Shown in pieces: positions 1 to 7,003 of a stretch of 64,000 nt of DNA (its first letter is position 1; every line of letters begins with the position of its first letter). The stretch spans positions 68,009 through 132,008 of the forward strand of contig JODI01000013.1 of assembly GCA_000720805.1 (NCBI GenBank), read 5' to 3'. Position numbers and translations under genes: made by a program. This DNA is from Streptomyces violaceoruber. GTDB lineage: Bacteria > Actinomycetota > Actinomycetes > Streptomycetales > Streptomycetaceae. The notes below the pieces were generated by a model. The model saw only the letters and a list, made by a program, of their open reading frames with translations, searched no databases and was not told the DNA's origin.

Positions 1-464
1 TTGGGGACCTCGGAGTCGAGCAGTCCGGTTCCGTTCGTTACCGATGCGAAGCCGCTGGTGTGGGCGAGGACATCGCCCAGCCGGTTGGTCACGATGGCGA
101 TTCCCGGTTCGAGAAGGCGGAGTGTCTCCAGAACCGACGGCCGGACGTCGCGGCGGGGTGGTGCGGGCCGGGTGCGCGTGCAACATTCGCCGCCGGTGAT
201 CTTCGCGAGGTAGCGCAGATGGTTGCGTTCCGCGGGGTCGAGGCTGAGCGCATCCGCGAGCGCGTTCATCACCGCTGTCGAGGGATTGCGGTCGCGGCCC
301 TGTTCCATACGGGTCAGGTATTCGACGCTGATGCCGGCCCGTGCGGCGAGATCCGAGCGTCGCAAACCCGGTGACCGGCGGCGGCCGTGAGTCGGCAGTC
401 CCAGTGTTTCCGGCTGAACGCTGTCACGCTTGGCCCGGATGAAGTCCCCTAATGGCGTACCCAT
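1..464 (-). CDS. XRE-family regulator, MmyB-like (partial, C-terminus outside window)
   Basis: Reading the minus strand from the ATG at 464 gives MGTPLGDFIRAKRD, then a helix-turn-helix of the XRE type (SDLAARAGISVEYLTRMEQG, about residues 38-57), then the linker NALADALSLDPAERNHLRYLA that is typical of MmyB-like regulators. After about residue 110 the start of the MmyB ligand-binding (PAS-like) domain is visible (VLETLRLLEPGIAIVTNRLGDV). The frame is still open at the window edge, so roughly half of a usual 270-290 residue protein is present. It is divergent from the FMN reductase gene at 578. In Streptomyces such pairs are common and the regulator often controls the adjacent oxidoreductase; that link is inference here. 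Confidence 0.85.
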   Translation of the reverse strand, partial: MGTPLGDFIRAKRDSVQPETLGLPTHGRRRSPGLRRSDLAARAGISVEYLTRMEQGRDRNPSTAVMNALADALSLDPAERNHLRYLAKITGGECCTRTRPAPPRRDVRPSVLETLRLLEPGIAIVTNRLGDVLAHTSGFASVTNGTGLLDSEVP

Positions 465-577
465 GCCCTGAGAATACGGCGCGGCTCAGCGACGGCGGGA
501 CTGCTCAGCCTGGCCCTGCGGGGGCCAGCCTGAGCACGGTCTGGTTGGAGCCGGGGCGTGGCCCCATCGTGGTGGGC

Positions 578-1174
578 ATGGAGAAGAACAAGCACAAGCT
601 GGTGATCATCGTCGGAAGCGTCCGGGACGGGCGGTTCGGCCCGGTCGTGGCCTCGTGGGTGGCCGAACAGGCAGGAATGCACGGTGGTTTCGAGGTGGAC
701 GTCGTCGATCTGGCCGGGATCGACATCCCGTTGGAGCTCCCCGCGGCATCGCCGAAATCGGCAGGCGATGACTACCCCCGTCCCGCCGGGATGGCGGCGC
801 TGACTTCGGCTCTGCAGGACGCTGACGCGTTCATCGTGGTCACGCCGGAGTACAACCACAGCTATCCCGCGTCGTTGAAGGCGGCCATCGACTGGCACTT
901 CACGCAGTGGACGGCCAAGCCCGTCGGCTTCGTCAGTTACGGGGGCGCGGCCGGTGGCCGGCATGCGGTGCTGCACCTGGAGAACGTGCTGACCGAGCTG
1001 CATGCGGTGACGATCCGCGACGGTCTCGCCTTTCCGAACTACTTCACGGCGTGGCAGGACGGTCGCCCCCTCGACCCTGAGGCTCCCGGCTACACCAAGA
1101 CGATGCTCGACCAGTTGGCCTGGTGGGCGGTCGCGCTCCGGGCGGCACGCGATGCCGCCCCCTACCCGGCGTGA
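578..1174 (+). CDS. NAD(P)H-dependent FMN reductase (flavodoxin-like)
   Basis: A 198-residue flavodoxin-fold protein. The N-terminal strand and phosphate loop read LVIIVGSVRDGRFGPVVASW, and the second flavin-contact segment VVTPEYNHSYPASLKAAIDW is diagnostic for the NADPH-dependent FMN reductase family. The GGAAGGRHAVLHLENVL segment is also family-typical. It should reduce FMN (or quinone/azo substrates) with NAD(P)H in the cytoplasm. The ATG at 578 was chosen because homologous length and the first beta-strand begin there; the frame is open upstream to 452, but that part reads as non-coding. It lies divergent from the XRE gene and convergent with the MarR gene. Confidence 0.88.
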   Translation: MEKNKHKLVIIVGSVRDGRFGPVVASWVAEQAGMHGGFEVDVVDLAGIDIPLELPAASPKSAGDDYPRPAGMAALTSALQDADAFIVVTPEYNHSYPASLKAAIDWHFTQWTAKPVGFVSYGGAAGGRHAVLHLENVLTELHAVTIRDGLAFPNYFTAWQDGRPLDPEAPGYTKTMLDQLAWWAVALRAARDAAPYPA

Positions 1175-1419
1175 GCGCGGTGACGAGGGCGTAACACCGC
1201 TCGGGGGCACCGGCATCGAGGAGGAGTCGCTCGACCGGCTCCGCACGCAAATGCCGGAGAGACGGCGGTTGCACGGGGCTCACCGGTCCGGCGCCCGGGA
1301 CCGATCCCTGGGCCGTGGATTCCCGGCCGCCGGCCCGTCGTCGAAGGCTTCGGCGCCGGGTTGGGTTTCCGACTCCCGTTCAGGTCGCGGCCTCCGGTGA
1401 CACCCTCCCGGCGCACCTC

Positions 1420-1887
1420 TCACGCCGACGACGCCCGCGCAGCCTTCCTGCCTGCCCTGGTCGAGGGTTTCCCACCCAGGGCAACGGTGAGCAAGGACAG
1501 CGTCCTCGTGAGTTCGCCATGGTCGTCGATGGCCTCCAGGAGGCGGGACTGCTCGGCCTGGACACGGTGTGCGGTGCGCCGGTGGAGGACGCCGCCACGG
1601 TCGGAGAGGTAGAGAAGGACCCGACGACGGTCGTCGGGATCGGGACGACGGTAGACGAGATTGTCGGCGACCATACGGTCGACGAGCTTGGTCAGGCTGG
1701 GCGCGGGCATGAGCGCGTACTCGGCGATCTCGGTCATCGGATGGCCCTCGCCGTCGGCGGCGATCGACAGGACGCGCCACTGCTCCACCGAGCAGCCTTC
1801 CTCCGTCAGCACGGCGGCGAGACGCTCGACGAGGCGCCGCTCGGCGTGGCTGAGCAGGTACGCGAGATCCTGCGATTCGGGCGGCAT
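1420..1887 (-). CDS. MarR-family transcriptional regulator
   Basis: A 155-residue winged-helix protein. Helix alpha1 (LAYLLSHAERRLVERLAAVL), the recognition region (MTEIAEYALMPAPSLTKLVDRM) and the wing with the signature DPDDRRRVLLYLSDRG are all present, so the fold is complete at normal MarR length. Expected to bind DNA as a dimer and respond to a small phenolic or oxidative ligand. The ATG at 1887 follows GGAAGGAC at about 8 bases. The frame stays open upstream to 2556, including an ATG at 2277 after GAGGGGG, which would add 130 low-complexity residues; I regard the shorter form as the gene. It is convergent with the FMN reductase gene. Confidence 0.85.
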   Translation of the reverse strand: MPPESQDLAYLLSHAERRLVERLAAVLTEEGCSVEQWRVLSIAADGEGHPMTEIAEYALMPAPSLTKLVDRMVADNLVYRRPDPDDRRRVLLYLSDRGGVLHRRTAHRVQAEQSRLLEAIDDHGELTRTLSLLTVALGGKPSTRAGRKAARASSA

Positions 1888-2270
1888 TACCGGGGTCCTT
1901 CCGGGCGGTCGACTGTGCGCGCACATGGACGAGTCGGGGCCTGCGGGGTCGCGTGCCACCAGGACCCGACATCGCTCCTCGTGGCGCCGTTGCGGGGGCC
2001 GGCAGCCTTGTGGGGGCCGTGGCGCGAGCCGGCCGCGCGTCTCGCGCTGACCAAGAGGGCGCTTGCGCTGGGAACGGGGGCTGTGCGCGAGGCACGGGGA
2101 ACGGTCGCGTCCGAAGGGCCACGGCGCGCACTGCGGCCGTGCGGCAACCCTCTCGGGCAGTGGCTCCGCCCTGCGCGGGCGGACGTCCCCGTCTTCGCCG
2201 TCGTCGTCCAACTCGGACCTCCAGCCGCGTTCGCCGGTCAGCTCATCCCGGGCCGCTGCTCGGCGTGCCG

Positions 2271-2299
2271 TTGACATTACCCCCTCACGGAAATAGTTT
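2271..2299 (+). promoter_or_regulatory. Candidate promoter TTGACA-17-TAGTTT
   Basis: TTGACA at 2271-2276 and TAGTTT at 2294-2299 are separated by exactly 17 bases, a good match to the vegetative consensus. The -10 overlaps the small palindrome GAAATAGTTTC (arms GAAA/TTTC). It points toward the permease gene, whose start is about 460 bases downstream, so either a long leader or a small RNA would be made. No transcript evidence is available. Confidence 0.4.
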
Positions 2300-2605
2300 C
2301 TAGGGGAAGCATTGAGCCGGAGGGAGTCCCTGCCCGCACCGGGGGCGAAGCACGCCGCTCGGCCCGACCGCGCACACCCCCGCGGGCGACCACGAGGCGG
2401 GCAGCCGGGCCCGGACCGCCGAACACCCCCAGCAGTCCACGCGGTTACAGAATTGACCACCTCGCCCGAATGACAGGCAGCCTCTCGCGAACCCGGAACC
2501 AGTTCACCGCAGCCCCTGCCGTACGAGCCCGTCAAGCGCTCACACCGATCACCCAATACCCACCTCGGAGCATTCCGGATAACGCGGACTATGCGACACG
2601 GAGGC

Positions 2606-2690
2606 TTTTAGCGCCTTTATCTACGCGCGTCGAATAAAGACAAAATAAAGCATCTTGTATTTAAAGGTCGTGAAATTTCGAGGAAACAAG
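2606..2690 (+). promoter_or_regulatory. AT-rich putative promoter/operator of the NCS1 permease gene
   Basis: An 85-base AT-rich island directly upstream of the permease gene. CTTTAT (2615-2620) and ATAAAG (2634-2639) form an inverted pair around a CGCGCG-containing centre, and a second ATAAAG follows at 2645. This arrangement looks like a regulator site within a promoter region, but the -10 and -35 cannot be fixed by eye. Confidence 0.35.
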
Positions 2691-2760
2691 ACGGCGGGAA
2701 TGTTCCGTGACACCCGGGGTCCTCCGGGGTGTGACCTGGTGCGCGGAAGAGGGAAGTGCC

Positions 2761-4494
2761 GTGACGGAGATAGTCGACAACGAACCGGAGACAGCCCCCG
2801 CGGGGGCGACGGGCATCGACGCCGGGAACTCGGCTACGACAGGCCGAAGGTACAACCGCTGGACGCAGAACGACACGCTGGAGGACTACTCGCTGCGCTA
2901 CGCACCGAAGTCCTTCCGCCGCTGGTCGCCCTATGTGGTGGCTACCACCGCCCTCGGCGGCATCGCCTACCTGGCGGACTTCGCCATCGGCGGTTCGATC
3001 GCCATTTCCAACGGCTTCTCCAGTGCGATGGTGGCCATCCTGGCGGCCGCGGTGGTCATCTTCCTCACCGGTATCCCGATCTCGTACTACTCGGCGAAGT
3101 ACTCCATCGACATGGACCTGCTGACCCGAGGTGCGGGCTTCGGGTATCTGGGGTCGACGCTCACGTCGGTCATCTACGCCAGCTTCACCTTCATCTTCTT
3201 CGCCCTCGAGGGCTCGATCATGGCCCAGGCACTCGAAGTGGGCCTGCACATACCGCTGGCGCTCGGCTACCTCCTGTGCTCGCTGGTCATCCTGCCGATG
3301 GTGATCTACGGCATGACGGCGATGTCGAAGATGCAGGTATGGACCCAGCCCGTCTGGCTGGTCCTGATGGTCGCCCCGTTCGTCTCCATCGCCATCCAGG
3401 ACCCGAGCAAGTACGCGAAGTTCGCCCACTTCGCCGGCAACTCGCCCACCGGCTCCAGCATCAGCATGCTCGGCGTCGGCGCGGGCGCCGGTGTGGCCCT
3501 GTCCCTGATCGCACAGGTCGGGGAGCAGGTGGACTACCTGCGCTTCATGCCGGACAAGACCCCGGAGAACGCGAAGAGCTGGTGGGCCGCGGTGCTCTCG
3601 GCCGGCCCCGGCTGGGTGGTCCTCGGCGCGTCCAAGCAGATCGGCGGCGCCTTCCTGGCCTTCTGCATCGCCGGCAGTGTGGGCCTGTCCAAGGCCAACG
3701 AGCCCATCCAGATGTACATCTCCGGCTTCAAGACCTTCGCGGCACCGGTCGCGCTGGGCCTGGCCACGTTCTTCGTCATCCTCTCCCAGATCAAGATCAA
3801 CGTGACGAACGCCTATTCGGGCTCTCTGTCGTGGTCGAACTTCTTCTCCCGGCTCACCCACCGCCACCCCGGCCGCGTCGTCTACATCTTCCTGAACGTC
3901 GGCATCGCGCTGGCCCTGATGGAGGGCGGCGTGTTCGGCTTCCTCAACACGGTCCTCGGCTTCTACTCCAACGTCGCCATCGCCTGGATCGGCGCGGTCG
4001 TCGCGGACCTCGTCATCAACAAGCCCCTGAAGCTCAGCCCCTCCTTCATCGAGTTCAAGCGGGCCCACCTGTACAACTTCAACCCGGTCGGCTTCGGCGC
4101 GATGCTCGTCGCCTCGGCCGTCTCCATCCCCGCCTACTTCGAGGCGTTCGGCGACTACGGCAAGGCGTACTCGCCGTTCATCGCGCTCTTCCTGGCCATG
4201 GCTCTGTCCCCGCTGATCGCGTGGCTCACCAAGGGCAAGTACTACATCGCCCGCCTCGACGACCTCGACGAGCCGCTGATCGGCGCGGACGGCCTGCCGT
4301 CCGCGGTCACGCTGACCTGCTCGGTGTGCTCGGACGCCTTCGAGCGCCCCGACATGGCGAACTGTCCCTTCCACGAAGGCGCGATCTGCTCGCTGTGCTG
4401 CAGCCTGGACAAGGAGTGCCACGACACCTGCAAGAGCGGCAACGGCGTCGGTCCGGTCGACCTCTCCATGCCCGCCATGCGATCCGCGGGCTGA
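2761..4494 (+). CDS. NCS1-type purine/cytosine permease-like protein with C-terminal Cys-rich domain
   Basis: A 577-residue membrane protein. After a soluble N-terminus ending WTQNDTLEDYSLRYAPKSFR it has about 12 hydrophobic segments resembling the nucleobase:cation symporter-1 (NCS1, codB/PucI-like) family, for example GGIAYLADFAIGGSIAISNG and SQIKINVTNAYSGSLSWSNF. The last 66 residues are not a normal permease tail: CSVC (about 520-523), ANCPFHEGAICSLCCSLDK and ECHDTC give eight cysteines and a histidine, probably a zinc-binding module. That motif is, from memory, characteristic of transporter-like sensor histidine kinases, but no kinase domain is present here. The GTG at 2761 follows GAAGAGGGA at 5-6 bases; an upstream ATG (2707) lacks a site. 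It may transport, or sense, a nucleobase-like compound. Confidence 0.8.
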   Translation: MTEIVDNEPETAPAGATGIDAGNSATTGRRYNRWTQNDTLEDYSLRYAPKSFRRWSPYVVATTALGGIAYLADFAIGGSIAISNGFSSAMVAILAAAVVIFLTGIPISYYSAKYSIDMDLLTRGAGFGYLGSTLTSVIYASFTFIFFALEGSIMAQALEVGLHIPLALGYLLCSLVILPMVIYGMTAMSKMQVWTQPVWLVLMVAPFVSIAIQDPSKYAKFAHFAGNSPTGSSISMLGVGAGAGVALSLIAQVGEQVDYLRFMPDKTPENAKSWWAAVLSAGPGWVVLGASKQIGGAFLAFCIAGSVGLSKANEPIQMYISGFKTFAAPVALGLATFFVILSQIKINVTNAYSGSLSWSNFFSRLTHRHPGRVVYIFLNVGIALALMEGGVFGFLNTVLGFYSNVAIAWIGAVVADLVINKPLKLSPSFIEFKRAHLYNFNPVGFGAMLVASAVSIPAYFEAFGDYGKAYSPFIALFLAMALSPLIAWLTKGKYYIARLDDLDEPLIGADGLPSAVTLTCSVCSDAFERPDMANCPFHEGAICSLCCSLDKECHDTCKSGNGVGPVDLSMPAMRSAG

Positions 4495-4519
4495 CCACCG
4501 CCCCGTGACATCCGCCGCC

Positions 4520-4560
4520 GGTTGCCCCGCTCCGCGTCGAGGACGCGGACCGGGGCGACC
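4520..4560 (+). terminator. Hairpin terminator after the permease gene
   Basis: GGTTGCCCCG (4520-4529) pairs with CGGGGCGACC (4551-4560) with one wobble. A second stem inside, CCGCGTC/GACGCGG, closes on a three-base loop. The structure starts 25 bases after the stop codon. There is no T-tract, as is usual in Streptomyces. Confidence 0.75.
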
Positions 4561-4910
4561 GGGCGTCGCGGAGCCACACTCGGCACACTCCGGCATCAGC
4601 CCCGACTCACCCGCTCCGCTGCCGGCCGAGACCTCCGTACGACAGCACGGGACCCCCTCTGCCGCTGCCAGCACCGCACCGCACCGCACCGGACCGGACC
4701 GTCGAGAGCACCAGCGCCAGGACCACAGTCGGCACGAAGGGGCCGGCCGCATCACAGTCACGGGCCTGCCTCCGGACTGCCGTCGGGCTCCGCCCCGGCC
4801 GGTTCGCGCCGACGGCACGGAAACGACCCCATCGACGGCGGAAGCGGGCCGGAGACGGGCCGGAAGCGGGCCGGAAGCGGTGGTGGGAGCCCGTTCCGTA
4901 CCCTTGCGGC
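4561..4910. other. Intergenic region with short GC repeats before the Sir2 gene
   Basis: No gene recognised. It contains a run of CACCG/GACCG pentamers near 4672-4705 and three tandem 11-base units (GGGCCGGAGAC, GGGCCGGAAGC, GGGCCGGAAGC) at 4846-4878, just upstream of the Sir2 start. The repeats could affect the leader structure of the Sir2 mRNA. Confidence 0.4.
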
Positions 4911-5810
4911 ATGCGCATGCGCCCCACAGTGAGCTGGACCCCTGCCGCGGACCTGCCGCCGGGCACCACGGATCTGGAGCCGGTCGCCGAGGCGCTGGGC
5001 ACCGGCAACGTGCTGGTGCTCAGCGGGGCGGGCCTCTCCACGGAGTCGGGCATCCCCGACTACCGGGGCGAGGGCGGAAGCCTGAGCCGGCACACCCCGA
5101 TGACCTACCAGGACTTCACCGCCGACGCTCGTGCCCGGCGCCGGTACTGGGCGCGCAGCCACCTCGGCTGGCGCACCTTCGGCCGCGCCCGCCCCAACGC
5201 CGGGCACCGGGCCGTGGCCGCGTTCGAGCGCCAGGGCCTCCTCGCCGGGGTGATCACCCAGAACGTCGACGGCCTGCACCAGGCGGCCGGCAGCGAGGAC
5301 GTCGTGGAACTCCACGGAAGCCTGGCTCGGGTCGTCTGCCTTTCCTGCGGCTCCCTCACCCCGCGCCGCGAACTCGCCCGGCGGCTGGAGGAGGCCAATG
5401 CGGGCTTCGAGCCGGTGGCCGCCGGCATCAACCCGGACGGTGACGCCGACCTCACCGACGAACAGGTCGGGGACTTCCGCGTGGTGCCCTGCGCGGTCTG
5501 CGGCGGCATCCTCAAACCGGACGTGGTGTTCTTCGGCGAAGCCGTTCCACCGCAGCGCGTCGAGCACTGCCGCCGACTGGTCCGGGAGGCGGCCTCGGTC
5601 CTGGTCCTGGGCTCCTCGCTGACGGTGATGTCCGGGCTCCGGTTCGTCCGCCAGGCGGCCCAGACCGGGAAGCCGGTACTGATCGTCAACCGGGACCCGA
5701 CCCGGGGCGACCAGCATGCCCTCACCCGGGTCGCACTCCCCCTCGGAACGGCCCTCACCACCGTGGCCGGTCGGCTGAACATCCCCGTGGACAGCCAGGC
5801 GACTGCCTGA
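4911..5810 (+). CDS. Sir2-family NAD-dependent protein deacylase
   Basis: A 299-residue sirtuin with every core motif: the NAD loop GAGLSTESGIPDYRG (about residues 42-56), TQNVDGLHQAAG, the catalytic histidine in VELHGSL, two zinc cysteine pairs (CLSC and CAVC), the GSSLTVMSGLRF nucleotide segment and the terminal LIVNRDPT. It should remove acetyl groups from lysines of cytoplasmic proteins, consuming NAD. The region between the two Cys pairs is long and contains FEPVAAGINPDGDADL, a feature of the subclass common in actinobacteria and sometimes linked to macrodomains. The ATG at 4911 is used; ATG 4917 is an equally possible start. It is a single-gene unit, ended by a hairpin. Confidence 0.93.
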   Translation: MRMRPTVSWTPAADLPPGTTDLEPVAEALGTGNVLVLSGAGLSTESGIPDYRGEGGSLSRHTPMTYQDFTADARARRRYWARSHLGWRTFGRARPNAGHRAVAAFERQGLLAGVITQNVDGLHQAAGSEDVVELHGSLARVVCLSCGSLTPRRELARRLEEANAGFEPVAAGINPDGDADLTDEQVGDFRVVPCAVCGGILKPDVVFFGEAVPPQRVEHCRRLVREAASVLVLGSSLTVMSGLRFVRQAAQTGKPVLIVNRDPTRGDQHALTRVALPLGTALTTVAGRLNIPVDSQATA

Positions 5811-5817
5811 GGGAGAC

Positions 5818-5840
5818 GGTGACGACGGTGGGGCGTCACC
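5818..5840 (+). terminator. Hairpin terminator after sir2
   Basis: GGTGACG (5818-5824) and CGTCACC (5834-5840) form a perfect 7-base stem with a 9-base loop, starting 7 bases after the Sir2 stop codon. Confidence 0.6.
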
Positions 5841-5874
5841 GGCCGGGGGGCGGGTATCCGGCGTATTCGGCCGA

Positions 5875-5910
5875 CTTCCGGCCGTTCTTCCGGCCGTTCT
5901 TCCGGCCCAC
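5875..5910. repeat. 12-bp tandem repeat, 3 copies
   Basis: CTTCCGGCCGTT at 5875 and 5887, and the variant CTTCCGGCCCAC at 5899. It lies 35 bases after the Sir2 terminator. Confidence 0.85.
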
Positions 5911-6073
5911 CGGACCGACCAGACGGCGGACGTGGTCCCGCCTTCGCCGAAGCGGTCCGACACGACGGACGCGGTGACCGCTGAAGACTTGGCGAGCATG
6001 AACCACCTGGTGCTCGGCGAGCACATCAACGCCGACCGTCCCGGCCGATTCCGGACCCCAGACAGCCCGCCGA

Positions 6074-6111
6074 CGTGGCCGTGAATGGTTGTCGTGGCCG
6101 TGAAAGGTTGT
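6074..6111. repeat. 19-bp tandem repeat, 2 copies
   Basis: CGTGGCCGTGAATGGTTGT (6074-6092) is followed immediately by the same 19 bases with a single change, T to A (6093-6111). A third, partial unit begins at 6112. Confidence 0.85.
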
Positions 6112-6179
6112 CGTGGGCGAGAAGAAGCCGTCCTCGGCCTGCCGGCTGATGGAGCGGGGAAGCGAGGATCGGTACCTGC

Positions 6180-6284
6180 CATGTGCGGGACCGTCGCGGT
6201 CTTCCGACACCGGCCATGTGCCGGTCCGTCGCGGTCTTCCGACACCGGCCATGTACGGGTCCGTCGCGGTGTTCCGGCACCACC
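6180..6284. repeat. 35-bp tandem repeat, 3 copies
   Basis: Three head-to-tail units start at 6180, 6215 and 6250, each opening with CATGT and containing GTCGCGGT followed by TTCCG. Units 1 and 2 differ at two positions; unit 3 is more diverged at its end. The array lies 46 bases downstream of the minus-strand gene that ends at 6330. Confidence 0.88.
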
Positions 6285-6329
6285 TTCTGGTCCAGGACAC
6301 GCGCTCGGCCGCTCGCCCGTCGTCCGCGG

Positions 6330-6872
6330 CTATTCCGGAAGTTCCAGCATGGGTTCACCGCAGGACTGGCATTCGGCGAAGACGTCGAGTTCGTTGAGTA
6401 TTTCGGCGTAGTCCGAGTGGCCCTTGAGCGCCGCCGTGGCGGCGAGCAGGTATCGGGTCATGATCTGGTCGTGCTCTGCCGTGGCCAGCGTTTCCGCCAG
6501 GAGGGTCAAGGCCTCCGGGAGGGCCTGACGATAGGCGTGCGTGATGTCGTGCGGCAGGTCTGCCGGGGCCTGACCGTATTCACCGGAGCACATGGCCACG
6601 AGGCCGACGACGTAGAGGTATTCGTCGCGTCCGTCCGCAGGAAGGCCCCGCGCGATGGCGACGAGGTGGGGCACGGCAGCATAGGAGGCCGGCCATGCGG
6701 TGCCCTCGGAGCACAGGTACGGCCACAGGTCCACGAAGCGCTCACCGTCGGCGGGATGGGCCATCAAGTGGCGCAACTCGTCTGGGACGAAGGGGGCGCC
6801 GGGCACACCCTGCCCCTGGGACCAACCACGGTGGTCGAGGGCGGGCCAGCGCGGATCGTCCAGGGGCATCAT
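6330..6872 (-). CDS. Hypothetical protein, helical, CxxC near C-terminus
   Basis: A 180-residue soluble protein that I do not recognise. It starts with MPLDDPRWPALDHRGWSQ, has alternating helices (LRHLMAHPADGERFVDLWPY, AVPHLVAIARGLPADGRDEY, ALPEALTLLAETLATAEHDQ) resembling an alpha-solenoid or HEAT-like repeat, and ends ECQSCGEPMLELPE with a CxxC pair. Helical proteins of this style occur among polymorphic-toxin immunity proteins of actinobacteria, but that is only a resemblance and no toxin gene adjoins. Two adjacent ATGs (6872, 6869) are possible starts. It is divergent from the Ser/Thr kinase gene. Confidence 0.7.
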   Translation of the reverse strand: MMPLDDPRWPALDHRGWSQGQGVPGAPFVPDELRHLMAHPADGERFVDLWPYLCSEGTAWPASYAAVPHLVAIARGLPADGRDEYLYVVGLVAMCSGEYGQAPADLPHDITHAYRQALPEALTLLAETLATAEHDQIMTRYLLAATAALKGHSDYAEILNELDVFAECQSCGEPMLELPE

Positions 6873-7003
6873 GGGCGAAAGTGTAGGCGGGCGGGCAGCA
6901 CAGCCCTTGGGCGGTGCGGTCACCCCGGGCCGGCTTCTGTTCGAAGCGGTAGTGTCGCCGCGCAGCAGAGCGACCTGACGCACACGGGGAGAGCGGGGCA
7001 CGG

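Larger units (their letters stand above)
1888..2760. other. Long intergenic region between marR and NCS1 permease genes
   Basis: About 870 bases without a gene I can recognise. It holds a candidate sigma-70-type promoter (2271-2299), the in-frame upstream extension of the MarR reading frame, and a strongly AT-rich island from about 2606 to 2690 that stands out from the surrounding GC-rich sequence. The island contains an inverted CTTTAT/ATAAAG pair and precedes the permease gene, so it probably carries that gene's promoter and operator. Confidence 0.5.
5841..6329. other. Gene-free stretch packed with tandem repeats
   Basis: No gene recognised between the Sir2 terminator and the minus-strand gene ending at 6330. 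Three separate tandem arrays with unit lengths of 12, 19 and 35 bases lie here and are listed individually. Open frames crossing it have no family resemblance and look accidental. Confidence 0.6.

Noticed and set aside
1275..1310. Imperfect GC hairpin between the convergent FMN reductase and MarR genes as a terminator.
   Set aside because: The stem needs a bulge and is short; many such imperfect stems arise by chance in this GC-rich DNA.
2617..4818. A 733-codon open frame on the minus strand opposite the NCS1 permease gene.
   Set aside because: It mirrors a strongly biased GC-rich gene, is full of Arg/Gly/Asp/Glu low-complexity and has no family features; the plus-strand permease has clear membrane spans and motifs.
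6180..6284. Three 35-base repeats as a CRISPR array.
   Set aside because: The units are directly adjacent with no spacers, and no cas genes are in the window.
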